From contig SWDT01000063.1 of assembly GCA_009193035.1 (NCBI GenBank), positions 1-64,000 on the forward strand: a stretch of DNA of 64,000 nucleotides, in the 5' to 3' direction. Positions within the stretch are counted from its first letter, which is position 1; the number at the start of each line of letters is the position of its first letter. The stretch is from Halicephalobus mephisto (lineage: Eukaryota; Nematoda; Chromadorea; Rhabditida; Panagrolaimidae). The translations under genes and the position numbers were made by a program. Below, one piece after another: positions 1 through 12,079 of the stretch. The notes beneath the pieces were generated by a model, which saw only the letters and a program-made list of their open reading frames with translations, searched no databases and was not told where the DNA came from.

Positions 1-1933
1 TAAATTACTAAGAGATTATCCGAACATCAAAGTAGAATGGAGTGAACTTTTCATAGCTATTTCAATTATAACTCCATAGGATCTTGTACAATTTCTCTAC
101 AATATATTTATGGGTGTAGAGGAATTAGTTTTATATAAATTAATATGAGAATGGAATTGAAAAAGACTTTGATTTAGTCCTCAGATCTTATTCTGATTAG
201 AAATGACCTGATCTTAAATTCACTGTCGCTTAAAAACAGTTCATCTATGGATACTAGGTTTTATCAATTTTCATTAGAATTTTTATTAATTGTCCGACCA
301 CCCAAGCATTTCAGTGAGACTTGTGACATTCTCTTGAGGATAACAGTTCTCAACTAAAAATGTCTGTTTGATTGAAATAAAAACTATTCGAATTCCAGAT
401 ACTTCTTGATTTTCAGATGATTGTGATATATTCTATCTGATTGATCAACTGATTACTTGGTTTAAATGATTAAAATCAATCAGTGAAGCAGATCCACTTG
501 AAGAACAAACTCTTATTTTCACATCATGATGAAATAGTTGCTTTCTCTCAATCATTTATTTCCCAAATGAGGAAATACAACAAACAAATAGATTTCTCTG
601 AAAACACCGGTGTTGCAAGTAATATGATGAAGTTATTAATTTCAAGAGTTATTTGCCAGTTAGATTTACTAAACCTTTCGATGAAATGGGAATCATAAAA
701 GAACTCAATTTCTAATTAAAGGCTCCTAGTCAGAAGAGCAGTCCAAAATTTAAACTCACCACCACAAGATTACTCAAGAGCGGAATCAAATGTTTACCTC
801 AAATTCGGGTAATAAAACCGAAAAAAACGTTCTAATCGGAAAGTTTATTTGATATCTAGATCTCTGGTTAGGTGAATGCTGATATTTCTGGAAGCAGAGT
901 GCGAAATAACGATAATGGTAGAGAGCGAAAGAACTGTGAATAGAAGAGGTGACAATAACTGACTAGTTTATGAATAGCTTGTCAGACAAGTATTGAAGGC
1001 TTTGAAATGCAAGATAACTATAAATAGAGAATAGGAAGATAGACACAATAACCGATCGGAAGAGGAAGTGATGAGTGTTCTCTCAGGAAATAAAGTAAAG
1101 TCTGAAATTAGAATGAGTTCTTCGGTTTAATTATCCAAGAGTGAGAAGAATAAGTCGATGATTTATTTCAAATCCTAATTCTGCAACCAATAATAATATC
1201 TTTATTATGCAACGAATTCACTACTTTTAAGTCGAACACAGTCGATCGGTTTTTTTCAGTGAATTGTGTTATCTAAGAAATTGACGATTAGTATGGACAC
1301 AATTGGATAGATTCGACGAATAAAGGATCCATGTTCCGTATTACCATCGAATACAACAGTGAAACATCCTGTCTTTTTCCCCACGAATGAAGAGAACTTT
1401 CTTCACTAATAACTAGTAGTTATCAATTGATAACTAAAATAACGACAATATAGGTCAAATCTGCAGAACCGATGTATTACTTAATTCTTGATTTTTAGTT
1501 TTCGTTTTATAAAGTAATTTCAACCAGGAATCTGTGATGTGTATTATTGAAGTCGGAGGTCAGGGTTCGAAATTGAAATTTGGACTCTTTGTGTTAAAAA
1601 GTATTTATGAATTTTTCCATTTCAAAAATCTATTTCATCTAAATTGATAGTTGAAACTATACTAGATTTTCCAATTCCAACATAACCCATAAGTTGTGTC
1701 TTAACATGGAAAATTCTGATTTTAACTTCCAACTCCGACTGTCGATTTTGATAATACGAAACACTATATCATATCAATTCAGACTGATTCTAACGATATT
1801 TTGGCTTTTTAACGTTTCTTTCAGAATACATAGCTAACATGAATAACTCCTTTGGTTCCTTAAGAACATTTTAACTACACCTAGTTCCTCAACATCGTTC
1901 CAATTTCAAATTACAGATCCTTTTCAATCCGAG
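1..1933. other. No gene recognised
   Basis: AT-rich sequence with stops in all frames. The longest open stretch is 71 codons (483-698), with no recognisable motif or convincing splice sites. I see no RNA gene or repeat here. Confidence 0.5.
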
Positions 1934-2173
1934 ATGAGAAATAATGTCCTTGATCCAAACTGGGATCAGATATCAGATGAGAATGAATATCCAGATGATA
2001 TCGAGAGTCGTACTTTTGTACTTCTCCAATGCATCGAATACAGATTCAGAACTGAACTCATGGAATACACTATGAATGTTTCTTCCATCACAGCAGATGA
2101 GCTCAAGAATGAAGAAAATTATATCCGTCTCCTCATCATGATAAATCAATGTTTTCTGACGATTGTAATTTAG
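1934..2173 (+). CDS. Short hypothetical ORF, 79 aa
   Basis: A complete 79-codon frame begins with ATG about 15 nt after an acceptor-like TTACAG, so it could be an exon or a remnant. The product is rich in Glu, Asp, Ile and Leu, with a hydrophobic end, and I recognise no domain. It lies 0.7 kb upstream of the 5S rRNA gene in a stretch with no other gene. A frame of this length can arise by chance, so confidence is low. Confidence 0.15.
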   Translation: MRNNVLDPNWDQISDENEYPDDIESRTFVLLQCIEYRFRTELMEYTMNVSSITADELKNEENYIRLLIMINQCFLTIVI

Positions 2174-2869
2174 AAGAGATTACTGAACATTATCATGACT
2201 GAAATCTATTGCTGGAACAAGATGAAGTATCCCTCAATAACATTAAAAAATGTCGATAAAGAAGTTAATTCTCAGTAATGGAATATCATTATTGGATCAG
2301 CTTTCAGGAAGGAACTTTCATACAAAAACAGAAATGAAAAATAGTCGAACTATTGTTCATTCTCACCGACGAACAACGGAATGAACTTCCATCAGATGCA
2401 TAGTTTTGTGCTAAATCTATAATCGATAATACAGAAATCATTATTAATCAATAAAATGCTTTTTTGAATTAATTTATTGAAGTAGTTTTATCCCTGAATT
2501 ATTATAGATTTCACAATAAAATGTTGTATATATGGTTTTCAAAAATATAGAAAAATATTCTTCATAGTAGAAATTACATTAAGAAAACCTTCTAACAACT
2601 AATTCTGTTGATCATGAATGTCCCTTTTTGATCCCTCAGAGGCGGACGACAATCCAAAAATTCAACTTTGATTTTTGTCTCTATATCATGTTGTTTTCAA
2701 AAATATCATCGTTACTATGTATATTTAAATGGAATGGTTTTGTGTCATACAGAAAAGACAACTAATCTTAATGCCTAGCGTTTCTATAATTTCTACAACG
2801 AACAATAACTTATGATTTATTCTTCTGTCAAAGTAAGGAAAGCGACTCAGTCAGAAAAATCCGTTATCG

Positions 2870-2987
2870 CTAGGAGTCAAACCAGGGTGAAAACACGCTA
2901 TCCCGTTCGATCTGGCCAGTGAAACGCCCTAGGGCTCGATTAGTACTTGGATCGGAGACGTCCTGGGAATCTCCAGTGCTCCTAGCT
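2870..2987 (+). rRNA. 5S ribosomal RNA gene
   Basis: The 118-nt sequence contains the conserved 5S core: TCGATCTGGCCAGT, then TTAGTACTTGGATCGGAGAC and CCTGGGAAT. This is the arrangement I know from nematode and other animal 5S RNA. The ends pair as helix I: GCTAGGAG at 2870-2877 with CTCCTAGC at 2979-2986. The pairing is exact although the stem sequence differs from that of C. elegans as I remember it, which suggests compensatory change and a functional RNA. A T-run follows directly. No second copy is present in the window, so this is a dispersed gene rather than part of a visible tandem array. Confidence 0.93.
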
Positions 2988-2995
2988 TCTTTTTT
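2987..2995 (+). terminator. Pol III terminator of 5S rRNA
   Basis: A run of six T (2990-2995) lies a few bases after the 3' end of helix I, as expected for RNA polymerase III termination. Confidence 0.8.
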
Positions 2996-3456
2996 CAACA
3001 AATTAAATGAATTGAACTTACTAGAAAACTGATCAGAAAAGGATGATAATTACCTCTGAGGGAAAGTAGGAAAATACCCATTTCTTTTTTTAAACCTTTT
3101 CCTTCAAACAAAACGAGATGAAATATCCAAATTTAATTAACAATAAATCTCCCCAGTAATTCCACAACTCTACCAGAACTTTTAATTCATCTACATAAAA
3201 GTCATAAATAAATCCAAGGAAATCCTTCATATTTTATCTGCTTAGAATTTGTACAAACGTTTCATTATTTTTACAAGTTGATAAAAAATGTATTTTTCCA
3301 CTGATATCTGAACTTTGTCATTTACAGAGTATACTTTAACTTTAATTAGAAACTTCTATGTCACTAAATAAATATCCATTTTGAGAAAGAGTAATTCAAA
3401 AGTAGAACAAAATTTCGGTTAAAATAGATCAAAAATTAATCTCCTCGATTTTTATT
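2996..3456. other. No gene recognised
   Basis: AT-rich spacer between the 5S gene and the decayed gene on the minus strand. I see nothing specific in it. Confidence 0.5.
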
Positions 3457-4640
3457 TTAATACTCTTGTATGAGTTTTACAGTATCCCCATTCAAGTTAG
3501 GAGTCTGCAGAACTTTCTCTAGAATAATTCGGACAAGATTATCTTTCTCTTTGGATAGATCTCTATGTAGATCGACTTTGTTATCATCACTTCTGTTGTC
3601 ATGTTTTTGGAGTCGAGGCAAAATGAAAGCAAGGTTTTTACCATTCAGTTCAAAATCAGGAAATGCCTCAATATGGAAATCTGATTCATTTGTTGTGGTC
3701 AAGACAGGGAGATACGTCTTGCCAAATTCTTGGAACTTTTCTTTTTATGATTTTGAAGGTTAAGGACATGCCAATAGCTCATAATTAGAATTCTTCCTTT
3801 CATAGGAATAAAATAGAAAAATTTGTCCCTCACATTTTCCTTTAACAAAATCTCCACATTTTATACGAACCAACTTTCTTAAGTCATCTGAATAGCTTTG
3901 AGGGCACTTTCTCTCGAATATTGGTGACATTTCCTTATTTCGACTCTCTCCAGCAGAAGACATCAATGAATTCAAATTTAACAGCTTGATCATCAGTTTC
4001 TGTGATAATTACAGATTTTGTGGCTTTCTGAAGCTTATCAACAATATTACTGTTTTTCTCATTTGTGAAAACAGTAGAATCCATACAATTACACTAATGC
4101 CCGTTGATCTGCATTGGAGACCAGTTATTCAATTAACGAAGCCATTGTTTCATTCCCCACTAAGATCTCTGGAAAAGATCTCCTTCATAAATATTTTTTT
4201 CACGATCTATGGAGTATCTAATGTAATCAGTATAACAGAAGAAGAGTCTCTTTAGCACTGGATATATCTGTAACAAATTATTTCATTTATCAATCCATAA
4301 TCTTTTTCTTTTATAGATTACAGTAAATCTTATCAAATGAATTTCCCTCGGAGTTTAAATCTGGAAGAATATCTGACACCTAGCCTCTTCCATCTCCATT
4401 TCAATTTTTCTGTGAAGTAGAGATATGCAAGAACTTTCTCAACTTGATTATGATTATTGATCTCGATTTTTCGGAATTTCTGATTCAGTTCCTGATATCA
4501 AAAATAAACAAAATTATCGAGTTCAAAATATCTTCTCTAATTCCTCTTTGAAGTCCATCAATTCCTCCAGTGTTATATTTTCAACCTTATCAAAGTTGAT
4601 TTGAATTCCCCAATTAATTCCTATTTAATAACAATTATAT
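3457..4640 (-). pseudogene. Decayed relative of the 14078-15406 gene
   Basis: Read on the minus strand, this stretch is colinear with the gene at 14078-15406 but is interrupted by stops and frame changes. Recognisable pieces, in order, are an ITLEELMDF segment near 4570 (ITLGELMKF in the intact gene), a KIEMEMEE segment near 4400, and YPVLKRLFFCYTDYIRYS near 4230 (nearly identical to the intact copy). Then come an IKCGDFV Cys segment near 3870 and an open C-terminal piece (3702-3457) ending GDTVKLIQEY. Some gaps look like small introns, for example about 54 nt ending TTACAG just before the YPVLKR segment, so part of the disruption may be introns. The remaining stops make a pseudogene more likely. 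The function of the family is unknown. Confidence 0.7.
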
Positions 4641-4955
4641 GATAGTTTCAGAAAGACGATTGAAATTCAAATTATCAAAAAGTCCATTTCCTTAGAAAGT
4701 GCCCTAACTTTTTCGTTCCAGAATGTTCAGCAAAACTGTACTTTCAAAATATCCATAATGATCTCATTAACAATCATTTAAAATATAAAAATAAAAATAA
4801 AAAGTCGTTCACTTCCAAGCCATATTGTAATACCAACAATTGTCTAATTTTCATTCACATAATCAAGCACAAATTTCTAGAAAATAGTGAATAGGATAAA
4901 TTCAGCAAAATCAACAAGATAAGTTTTCATGACTATTTGAAAATAAATCACCATT

Positions 4956-5387
4956 TTGGAATCGAAAAGGAGGAAACTCGGTGTGAAAGAAGATCGAGAT
5001 GTTTTCCATAAAGAGAACAGAATTCAACAGAGTGCAGATGAAATGTTTCCTGATTCAGGAGTTAATTCCAAAGATCTTCCTCCATTTATCTGTCTTTATA
5101 GACTGATGTGGTTGGGAACTGAATATCGGATTCCTTCTTTGTCGAGAACTTTGGACAGTCTTCTTAAAGTCGAAGAATTTCTTAACAAGGCAAATCTAAA
5201 AATGAGTAAAATTGACTTTTCATATATGAAACATTGCTCCAAGTCCATTATGTTCAACAGTGTTCTGCAGATAGCATTCGTGAACTATCTCAAAAACAAA
5301 TACTACAATTTTACTTTTAATAGTCCCACTTTGACAATGATATTGATCAGACTAGTTAATGATCGGAATATAAACTTTCGAACATAA
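4956..5387 (+). CDS. Hypothetical ORF, up to 143 aa
   Basis: The frame is open for 143 codons, unusually long for DNA this AT-rich, so it probably is or was coding. The first ATG is well inside the frame (codon 30, near 5043). The upstream part would need a non-ATG start or would be the tail of an exon. The product has a basic N-terminal stretch, a Leu-rich middle and no domain I recognise. It sits between two oppositely oriented decayed copies of the 14078 gene family. It could be an exon of one of them or an unrelated remnant. Confidence 0.3.
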   Translation: MESKRRKLGVKEDRDVFHKENRIQQSADEMFPDSGVNSKDLPPFICLYRLMWLGTEYRIPSLSRTLDSLLKVEEFLNKANLKMSKIDFSYMKHCSKSIMFNSVLQIAFVNYLKNKYYNFTFNSPTLTMILIRLVNDRNINFRT

Positions 5388-6177
5388 CCTTCATTATTAG
5401 AGTAACTAGTGATTTGACATCTTACAACAAGTGTATTTAGTCGTATTGTTTTTATTATTTCTTATTGGGATTTCACAACAGTAGATCTCGTGAATACTAT
5501 AAACTTCGCATATTAAGAAAGACAAATGATTTTTAAAATGACCATATGTACTTATATATCTCCAATGACCTATTCTCTGTTATTCTATTGTATAACTTAA
5601 TATCATCAGGAGCAATTTGATTGTCCTAGATGACTACAAAGAACTTCTGTCATCCCACCTCCTCAAACATCCTCCAAATGTTATATCAGTAAGTCTCAGA
5701 AATCGGTACTCTTCAAATTTTAAACTTTTTTATGACATTCCTTATTTCATGGGTTTCATTCTTAAAAAGATTTGTTATTCAGTCTTCCAGGACCGCATAA
5801 GCTACTATTTAAAGTAAAGTATCAAAGGACCTCGACTTTTGAATTATTTTCGACGAAAAGAAATATTGGTATTTTGAATGTTGCATTTACAGACGAGTAA
5901 ATGAATGTGAGGAATTCCTGGAATACATATGTGTGGTCATTAGGTCAACCAAATCAACAGACATTGGTGCAGTTGTATGGACTCAGTTATTTTAACTCAT
6001 GACGAAAACGATATTGTTGTCCAGAAGCTCAAGACAAGAGAAAGATTAAAAAACACGAATATAATAATCTCAAATGATTAATCTGAATTAATTGTTGCTA
6101 CCGAGAGGAACTGTGAAGTAAATAAGTTTGGATCCCTTGGATGTCTTCTGCTGAACAGAATCAAACGGAATAAACTC
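5388..6177. other. No intact gene; possible N-terminal debris of the plus-strand pseudogene
   Basis: There is a 66-codon frame at 5617-5817 and short broken frames after it. A stretch near 5750-5815 weakly resembles the YPVLKRLFF segment of the 14078 gene, but the match is too poor to rely on. Confidence 0.3.
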
Positions 6178-6664
6178 CACTATTACTAGAAATAGAATAT
6201 TCTTAAAGCTGTTCTGATGAGTTGAGAAAATGGATTTGTATCACATGTGAAGAATTTGTTCAAATAACATGTACAGGACGAACCTTTTTAATCCGTTCCT
6301 GTGAAAAGAGTTTTAACTACAAACTGTTGATATATTAAGTGTCGAGAAGAAGAAAAGGAAATTCACAGAATTACAATGATTCTGGAAATTCTTCTACTTT
6401 AGCTAACACAAACCAAGTGGATTCAAATATTTATATATCTTCAGTTCCTGAACTTAAAGATAACACTTTGATTTTGACTCAACTTCAGAAATACTTCAAG
6501 GACAATAATGCTGATGAGAGGATTCTTCTGAGCACTAATATGATGTTAGAAGAGAACAATATCTTACTCGAATTATTCTGGAAAACCTTGTGCAGATACC
6601 AGCACTTGATGGAGATACAGTGAACCTCATACAAGATTACTTGGTCAAAAATCAAGGAAATTAG
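6178..6664 (+). pseudogene. Second decayed family copy, C-terminal half
   Basis: On the plus strand, the sequence near 6216-6260 reads DELRKWICITCEEFV, matching the Cys-motif entry LKRWICTKCGEFV of the gene at 14078-15406 and the minus-strand copy at 3457-4640. After a stop, an open frame of 94 codons (6339-6623) continues. A one-base frame change near 6590 restores the family ending GDTVNLIQDYL, followed by a stop at 6662-6664. The minus-strand copy has a stop in the same relative place, between the Cys segment and the C-terminal block, so that point may be an intron in the ancestor. This copy is clearly damaged and lacks a recognisable N-terminal half. Confidence 0.65.
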
Positions 6665-8462
6665 TTTCTCATTAACATAATCAAGGTTTTGTAGTCGGAA
6701 ATTCACTCTATTTCACTGAATGGGACAGTATTTCTCAGTTTATATTCTTCTTTCCCATGAATTTCTTTCTGATTTTCATCCCGATTTATATTAGAAACTA
6801 TAAATTCATCTTTCCCATATCTCTCATGAGATAACTCAAATGACGGAATCTAAGAACACTTAAGATTTCTTCTGACTCTTTCTAGAATATCTTGTATGGC
6901 TAAAACATTTTTATTTTTTCGTTATTTTCTATTCCTTCACCGATAAACACCTTAAAGCTATGAGAAACATTTCAGAACTCGAGGTTCTAGATCTTTGTTT
7001 CGAAATCATATTTTTATAAATATAAGAAATAAATATCGTTATAAAATTGTTTTGGTACAAATTATTAGACTTTTCTAACAACTTCTGCCATTCTCGATTT
7101 AATATGTTGATTCTAAAATTCTTAAGAAATACTGGAATCTTCTAGAAAGTTCTAAACTTATAAACCGAAGTGATTTCGTCAGTTTCATTTACAATTTTTA
7201 TAATACCATGATTCTTGGGATTCCTTAATATTCGTGCTGAAGTGGAATCTAATGTAAATTCCTACGATAAAAATCTATTCTAAAACGATAATTGTTCCTG
7301 ACATTTCTGGGATCAAGTTCTGTAGTGTTGTTATGTATCAGATATCGTTGGATAAAGAGTGTGTTGAGAAATTGTGTCTACCCATTACTAGAGAAAGTTC
7401 ATATCATTTCACGTACAAAACGAATCGAAATAAAGAAGTGGCAAATCTGGTAATTCGGTAGTGAAATCAATTTGCCTTATTTTTCTATTTTTATAGCAAT
7501 TCTGGAAGTTCCCAGAATATCCATAAGTTGAATACTGAATAATTCCAGGAATTTAAATAACAGTATGTCTACCGATGATATGAGAGGATAAAAGATTCTC
7601 AGTGTTTGAGACATTTGGGGAATTACAACCTTCATTCAAATATGAGAACTGATACCCAGGTTTATGCTCTCTGGAAAACAACTCTTCTTTCTTTTGAGGA
7701 ATGCTTTAAACACAACAGAGAATCTTCTTCGGGAATTGGAGATTCTACGAGTACTATTGTCGTTGAGGAGATCCGTTCTGTAAGATACTCGTTCAATTGG
7801 GCAAGGAACAAGAGACATCGTTATATTCTCTGGTTTCTTTGGAAAAATTATGAACTGTGAGAAAGTAGTCAACTACAGTGAATGAATGAAGGTTGAAATT
7901 GAGTATGTCATCAATTCTACAACATCTTCCACAAACCTGGTCAAATATCAGGGAATTTGACACTCGGGTTTGAAATCTAATTTGTTTCTTATTCATATTA
8001 ATATTGATTATTGATGATAGTATTGCTCTTGATAGATTGATTTAAATGATAATGAAGTTGATTTCTGTAAATAATGTTTCTGATCTTTGAAATGTCATTC
8101 ATCTGTGGTGGAGTAAAGTAAATTCAGAGTACAAAGGTGTGAACAGAATTTAGTTTCGAGATTAATGTTGCAGACTTCAGTTCAAAGAGCATTTCACTGA
8201 TCTGTATTTGATTTTGTTTTCTTCAATTTTTTTAAGTTTTAAGAGCATTTTATGGACTTTAATTATAACGATTTGATATTTTCAGACTGAATATTGGTTA
8301 TTATAATCAATAAAGTTTGTTCACATAGTAGTCTCTAAGTTGTAGATAAAGTAGTGATGGACACACGGAGCCTAATCAGAAGAAAGAGGAATAGAAGAGG
8401 TTCCATCACCGAGTAAAATCGTATTATTAGAATGTTATCAACAGTCATTTTATTGATATTCA
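6665..8462. other. No gene recognised
   Basis: Overlapping short frames of 84 and 78 codons occur on opposite strands near 7606-7872. Neither shows a known motif. There is no repeat or RNA gene that I can identify. The last 100 bases before 8463 are AT-rich and may be the promoter of the Hsp70-like gene. Confidence 0.45.
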
Positions 8463-10872
8463 ATGGGACAGTCGTCGTCTACAGTTGCTCGCTCCGAAAA
8501 AAAGTGTATTGCTTGTGGTATTTATAAATCGTCTGATGGATTGGATATCAGAACTTATAAAGTAAAAACAAAAGAAGAATTTGATTATTTCCGGCCTAAA
8601 AACAAATCCATCCATGAAATTATTGCTGAGCTAATTACAAAGCACAAAGATTATATTGGGATTATTGCTATAGATAATGAAAATGGTTATTTCAAAAAAA
8701 AAGATTTCAAAAAATATGGTAATCTAGTCCATCTCGCCACGAAAGAGGAACTGAATTTTAATTGTTATTTGGAAGAAAAAGTTGAATACTCTGTTGGAGA
8801 GTTAATTATTGAGTTTAGCTATCGCAAAGATTGGGTAAAGGAATCTAAAACAATTACTTTATATCAGTGCACAACAGCTGCCGGAGGAACAGTGACATGG
8901 AAACAGTTGGATAGAAGAGAACATGAATTCAATCAACGTATTGATTTCGAGTACGTCGAAAGAATGTTCGGTCTCAGAATGAATCATGTCCATATTGTTT
9001 TTAAGGATAGTCGGAAGAAGGTTAATAACCTGTATGGTTCTGAATTGAACAAATACGGTTTCAAAAGTATCAATTTTATTCAATACGCATTTCGAGTATT
9101 AGTCCTTGCCAGACATTTAATTTCTGATCCAGAAGTTTCCGTCTTACTTAAAATTGAAGATTCTGATAAAACCAACCTCCAAACTTACACCATTGAAGAT
9201 CGTAATTTCATCCACATTCCAAAACTAGTTGAAGAATATGAAGGAAGAACGGATATCATGGGAATCGACCTCGGGTCAACCAGATCTGTTCTGGCTGTCT
9301 CTAGAAACAAACAAATCCATGTTATTCCAGTTGACAACTCTTCTCCTGGAGACCTCTGGACAGAATCTGTAGTCTCATTTGATGAAGAGAAACCGATTAT
9401 TGGAAGAGCAGCCATCAGAAGACTCAGAACCAAACCTGATCATGTTATTTTCGACCATAAACTTCTGTGTAATGAATGGCATCGAATTTTTATCTCAATG
9501 CAGTCAATATGGCCTTTCAAGTACAATGTAAAAGATCAGCCACAATTGGAATTACAGACCTGTCGAGGTTTGGAAGATTTTTCCCTATCAAAGATCAACG
9601 CAATCTTTCTGGAGAGGATGGAAAAAGCAGCAAGTAAATATCAGGATGTATTTAATAATAGGAATCCTGTAAGAAAGGCAGTCATCACTGTTCCGAGATA
9701 TTCGGATGAGTATCTTTCTAGTACCATTGAAGCAGCGAAGTTGGCTAATATAGAAGTGATAGACATCATTGAAGAGACCCACGCCGATCTCCTCTATTAT
9801 TTGTCTAATAATAGGTATTCTGAAATGATCAAACCAGGAATGAAGATTGCCATCTTCGACATTGGAGGAGGGACTCGTATTTGCAGAGTTTATGAAATTT
9901 CAGAGCATGAGGGTAAAATGTATGCAGCTTGTATCAGAGAATCATATTCAACTTGCGATGCCAAATATTCTGGAAGGGCTATTGACAATATAATTATTAA
10001 AGAACTAGAAAAATCAATTCCAGAGGACTTAAGAAGTGATGTGAAACTAAGAACATTGGAAGCAGCGAAGAAGATCAAGCATGATCTTTCTTTTGAAGAG
10101 AAAACAGAGTGAGTCAAATATTATGATAAATGAGAAAAGTATTTATTTCAGGTTTGATTTGTCGGATATTCATCCTCGTCTTGAGGGAATGGTCGAGTTC
10201 ACAAGAGAGTGGTTCGAAAGGAAATTGAAATTGCGTTTTACCAAAGATAATGATTATTATACATTTGAATTACATCCACTTCCAACTCAAAGGAATGATC
10301 GATGTTACCAGATAAGAAATCCGAAATACCAATATGATCCATTCACTGACGTAGATATTGTGTTCTTAGCCGGAGGAACCTGTAGAATTCCTTGTGTTCA
10401 AGAATGGATTAAAAAACGGTTCCCTAAAGCAAAATTAGTCATAGACGGAGAACTGGAGATAATCACAGCCACTGGAGCTGTCATCCACGCTCTTCAAGTC
10501 CTCAGTGAGGAGGTTAAACCTTATATTAAATTAATTGAACAACAAAACAATGAAACTGATTATGACAATGAAGAATCAGAAAATAAAATAGATATACAAA
10601 GCGAAAGTTTAAATGATGTTCCTCATTCAGAAGACGTAACTACGAATAATGAATGTCAACATGAAAACGAATCTTACAGTACATTGTCTGATGAGAAAGA
10701 CAATTCAAATAACGATTTTAGTTACGCCAAAGAAGTTATGTTTAAAAATGTTCAAACAGCAGAACCTTCTACATCAAAAATTGACGATTCTGAAAGAAAT
10801 TGGTATCGCAAAGCTCTTCCAAAACCATCTCAGGAAGAAGTTGATTCCAAAAAGAAGTGTCTATTACCATAA
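8463..10872 (+). CDS. Divergent Hsp70-like ATPase with N-terminal extension and lipidation-type motifs
   Basis: Two exons, 8463-10108 and 10152-10872, are joined across a 43-nt GTGAGT...TTTCAG intron and give 788 aa. The nucleotide-binding domain starts late. The first phosphate motif, GIDLGSTRSVLAV, is near residue 268; FDIGGGTRICRV is near 465; the adenosine-site motif FLAGGTCRIPCVQEW is near 620. The Lys of phosphate loop 1 (VIFDHKLL) and the Glu in the segment VIDIIEETHAD are kept. Ahead of it lie about 265 residues I do not recognise, including a CIAC pair. The region normally holding the substrate-binding domain is replaced by an acidic, Ser/Asn-rich tail, so this is probably an ATPase-only Hsp70 relative. 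The protein begins MGQSSS, an N-myristoylation-type sequence, and ends KKKCLLP, which resembles a polybasic CaaX box. Substrate and partners are unknown. It is not an ordinary chaperone. Confidence 0.85.
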
Positions 10873-10950
10873 TGAAGAGATCTATATATGGCACAAAATA
10901 TGGTTTTTTAAATTTATATCCTTGTTATCAAATGTAATCATTCGTGTGTC

Positions 10951-10956
10951 AATAAA
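10951..10956 (+). promoter_or_regulatory. Poly(A) signal AATAAA of the Hsp70-like gene
   Basis: AATAAA lies about 80 nt after the stop codon of the Hsp70-like gene, a normal distance for a short 3' UTR. Confidence 0.6.
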
Positions 10957-10959
10957 AAC

Positions 10960-12079
10960 GTGAACTACTTTTGATTAGAAAATAAAGATATTTATAGTCA
11001 AACAGAGTCAAACAAAAACGAAATTTTCATAATTAAAAGACTCACCAAGTTGTTACTTACACTTTCAACATGTAGGAGAGAGGAAATTAAATGTTATGAT
11101 TAGCTGGTTTAGAAAAACACAGAAAATAAAAATAACAATGAGAATACAGAATGAGAAAAAGAGAAACTCATAAAAGGAAGAAATCCGACCTAAAATACTT
11201 TTGGTGAAATGAAGGAAAACATCTGGAAGATTTTGCAATTAACCAGTCAGTAAAAGTGAGAGAATGAAACAGCAATAACCAGAGGGAATTACATGGTGTC
11301 ACAATATTTTAAGCTTAAAAAGTTGTGTTTTACTACTTCTATGAATATAAAAAGTAAATTTACGATCACTGGAAATTTACACTCTATATGAGAATAATGA
11401 AACAATGTCGATTGAGATTCAAACAAACATGTTTTTGATCAACGATAGTATTTTCAATGAAGGAACTGTTTTATTCCATGCAAATCAAACTTCTCGCAGT
11501 GTCTCTAATTTTTGACTAGCTTCTGAACTAAGAAAAAGTTTTAATAATTCTGTCTCTTCAGATAAATGGGGATCCTAATGGAAGCAGGTCGAAATTTCGG
11601 TGTGGCAACAGTAATCTATGTCACATTTCGCCCAAAAGGACGAATCTTGAGATTTCTCATTTTTTGATGTTGGGATCATTCAAATCTTATTTTCAGTGAT
11701 TTTTTACTTTTTTTTCAAATTCTTGGTAAGAATTAATTTTTAACATTTTTTATAATAGATAGAGCATTTAGAAATAGAAAAGACTCACTTTTCACATCAG
11801 TATTATTACAATTATTTTAAATTATGAGTTATAATGCATTATATCAGTATTTTAAAGAGAATTTCAAGAATCTATCAATTGCCGTAATTGAAATAAGGTA
11901 ATGAATAGTAGTTTCGAACAGTTGGTCATTTTATCTAATGCTTGTTAGTGATATAGGAGGATATAACTAAAATAGTTAAGTTCATGGCTATATATTTTGA
12001 GTTTTTTTCAAACTTTTAATTCAAATTTAGACATAATTCGCTAAAAGTTACTCAAGTTCTATCACTAGACACATGATTT
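10960..12079. other. No gene recognised
   Basis: AT-rich spacer without a long frame, repeat or RNA gene that I can identify. Confidence 0.5.

Noticed and set aside
1555..1580. B-box-like GGGTTCGAAATT
   Set aside because: No A box at the right distance and no paired T stem, so no tRNA.
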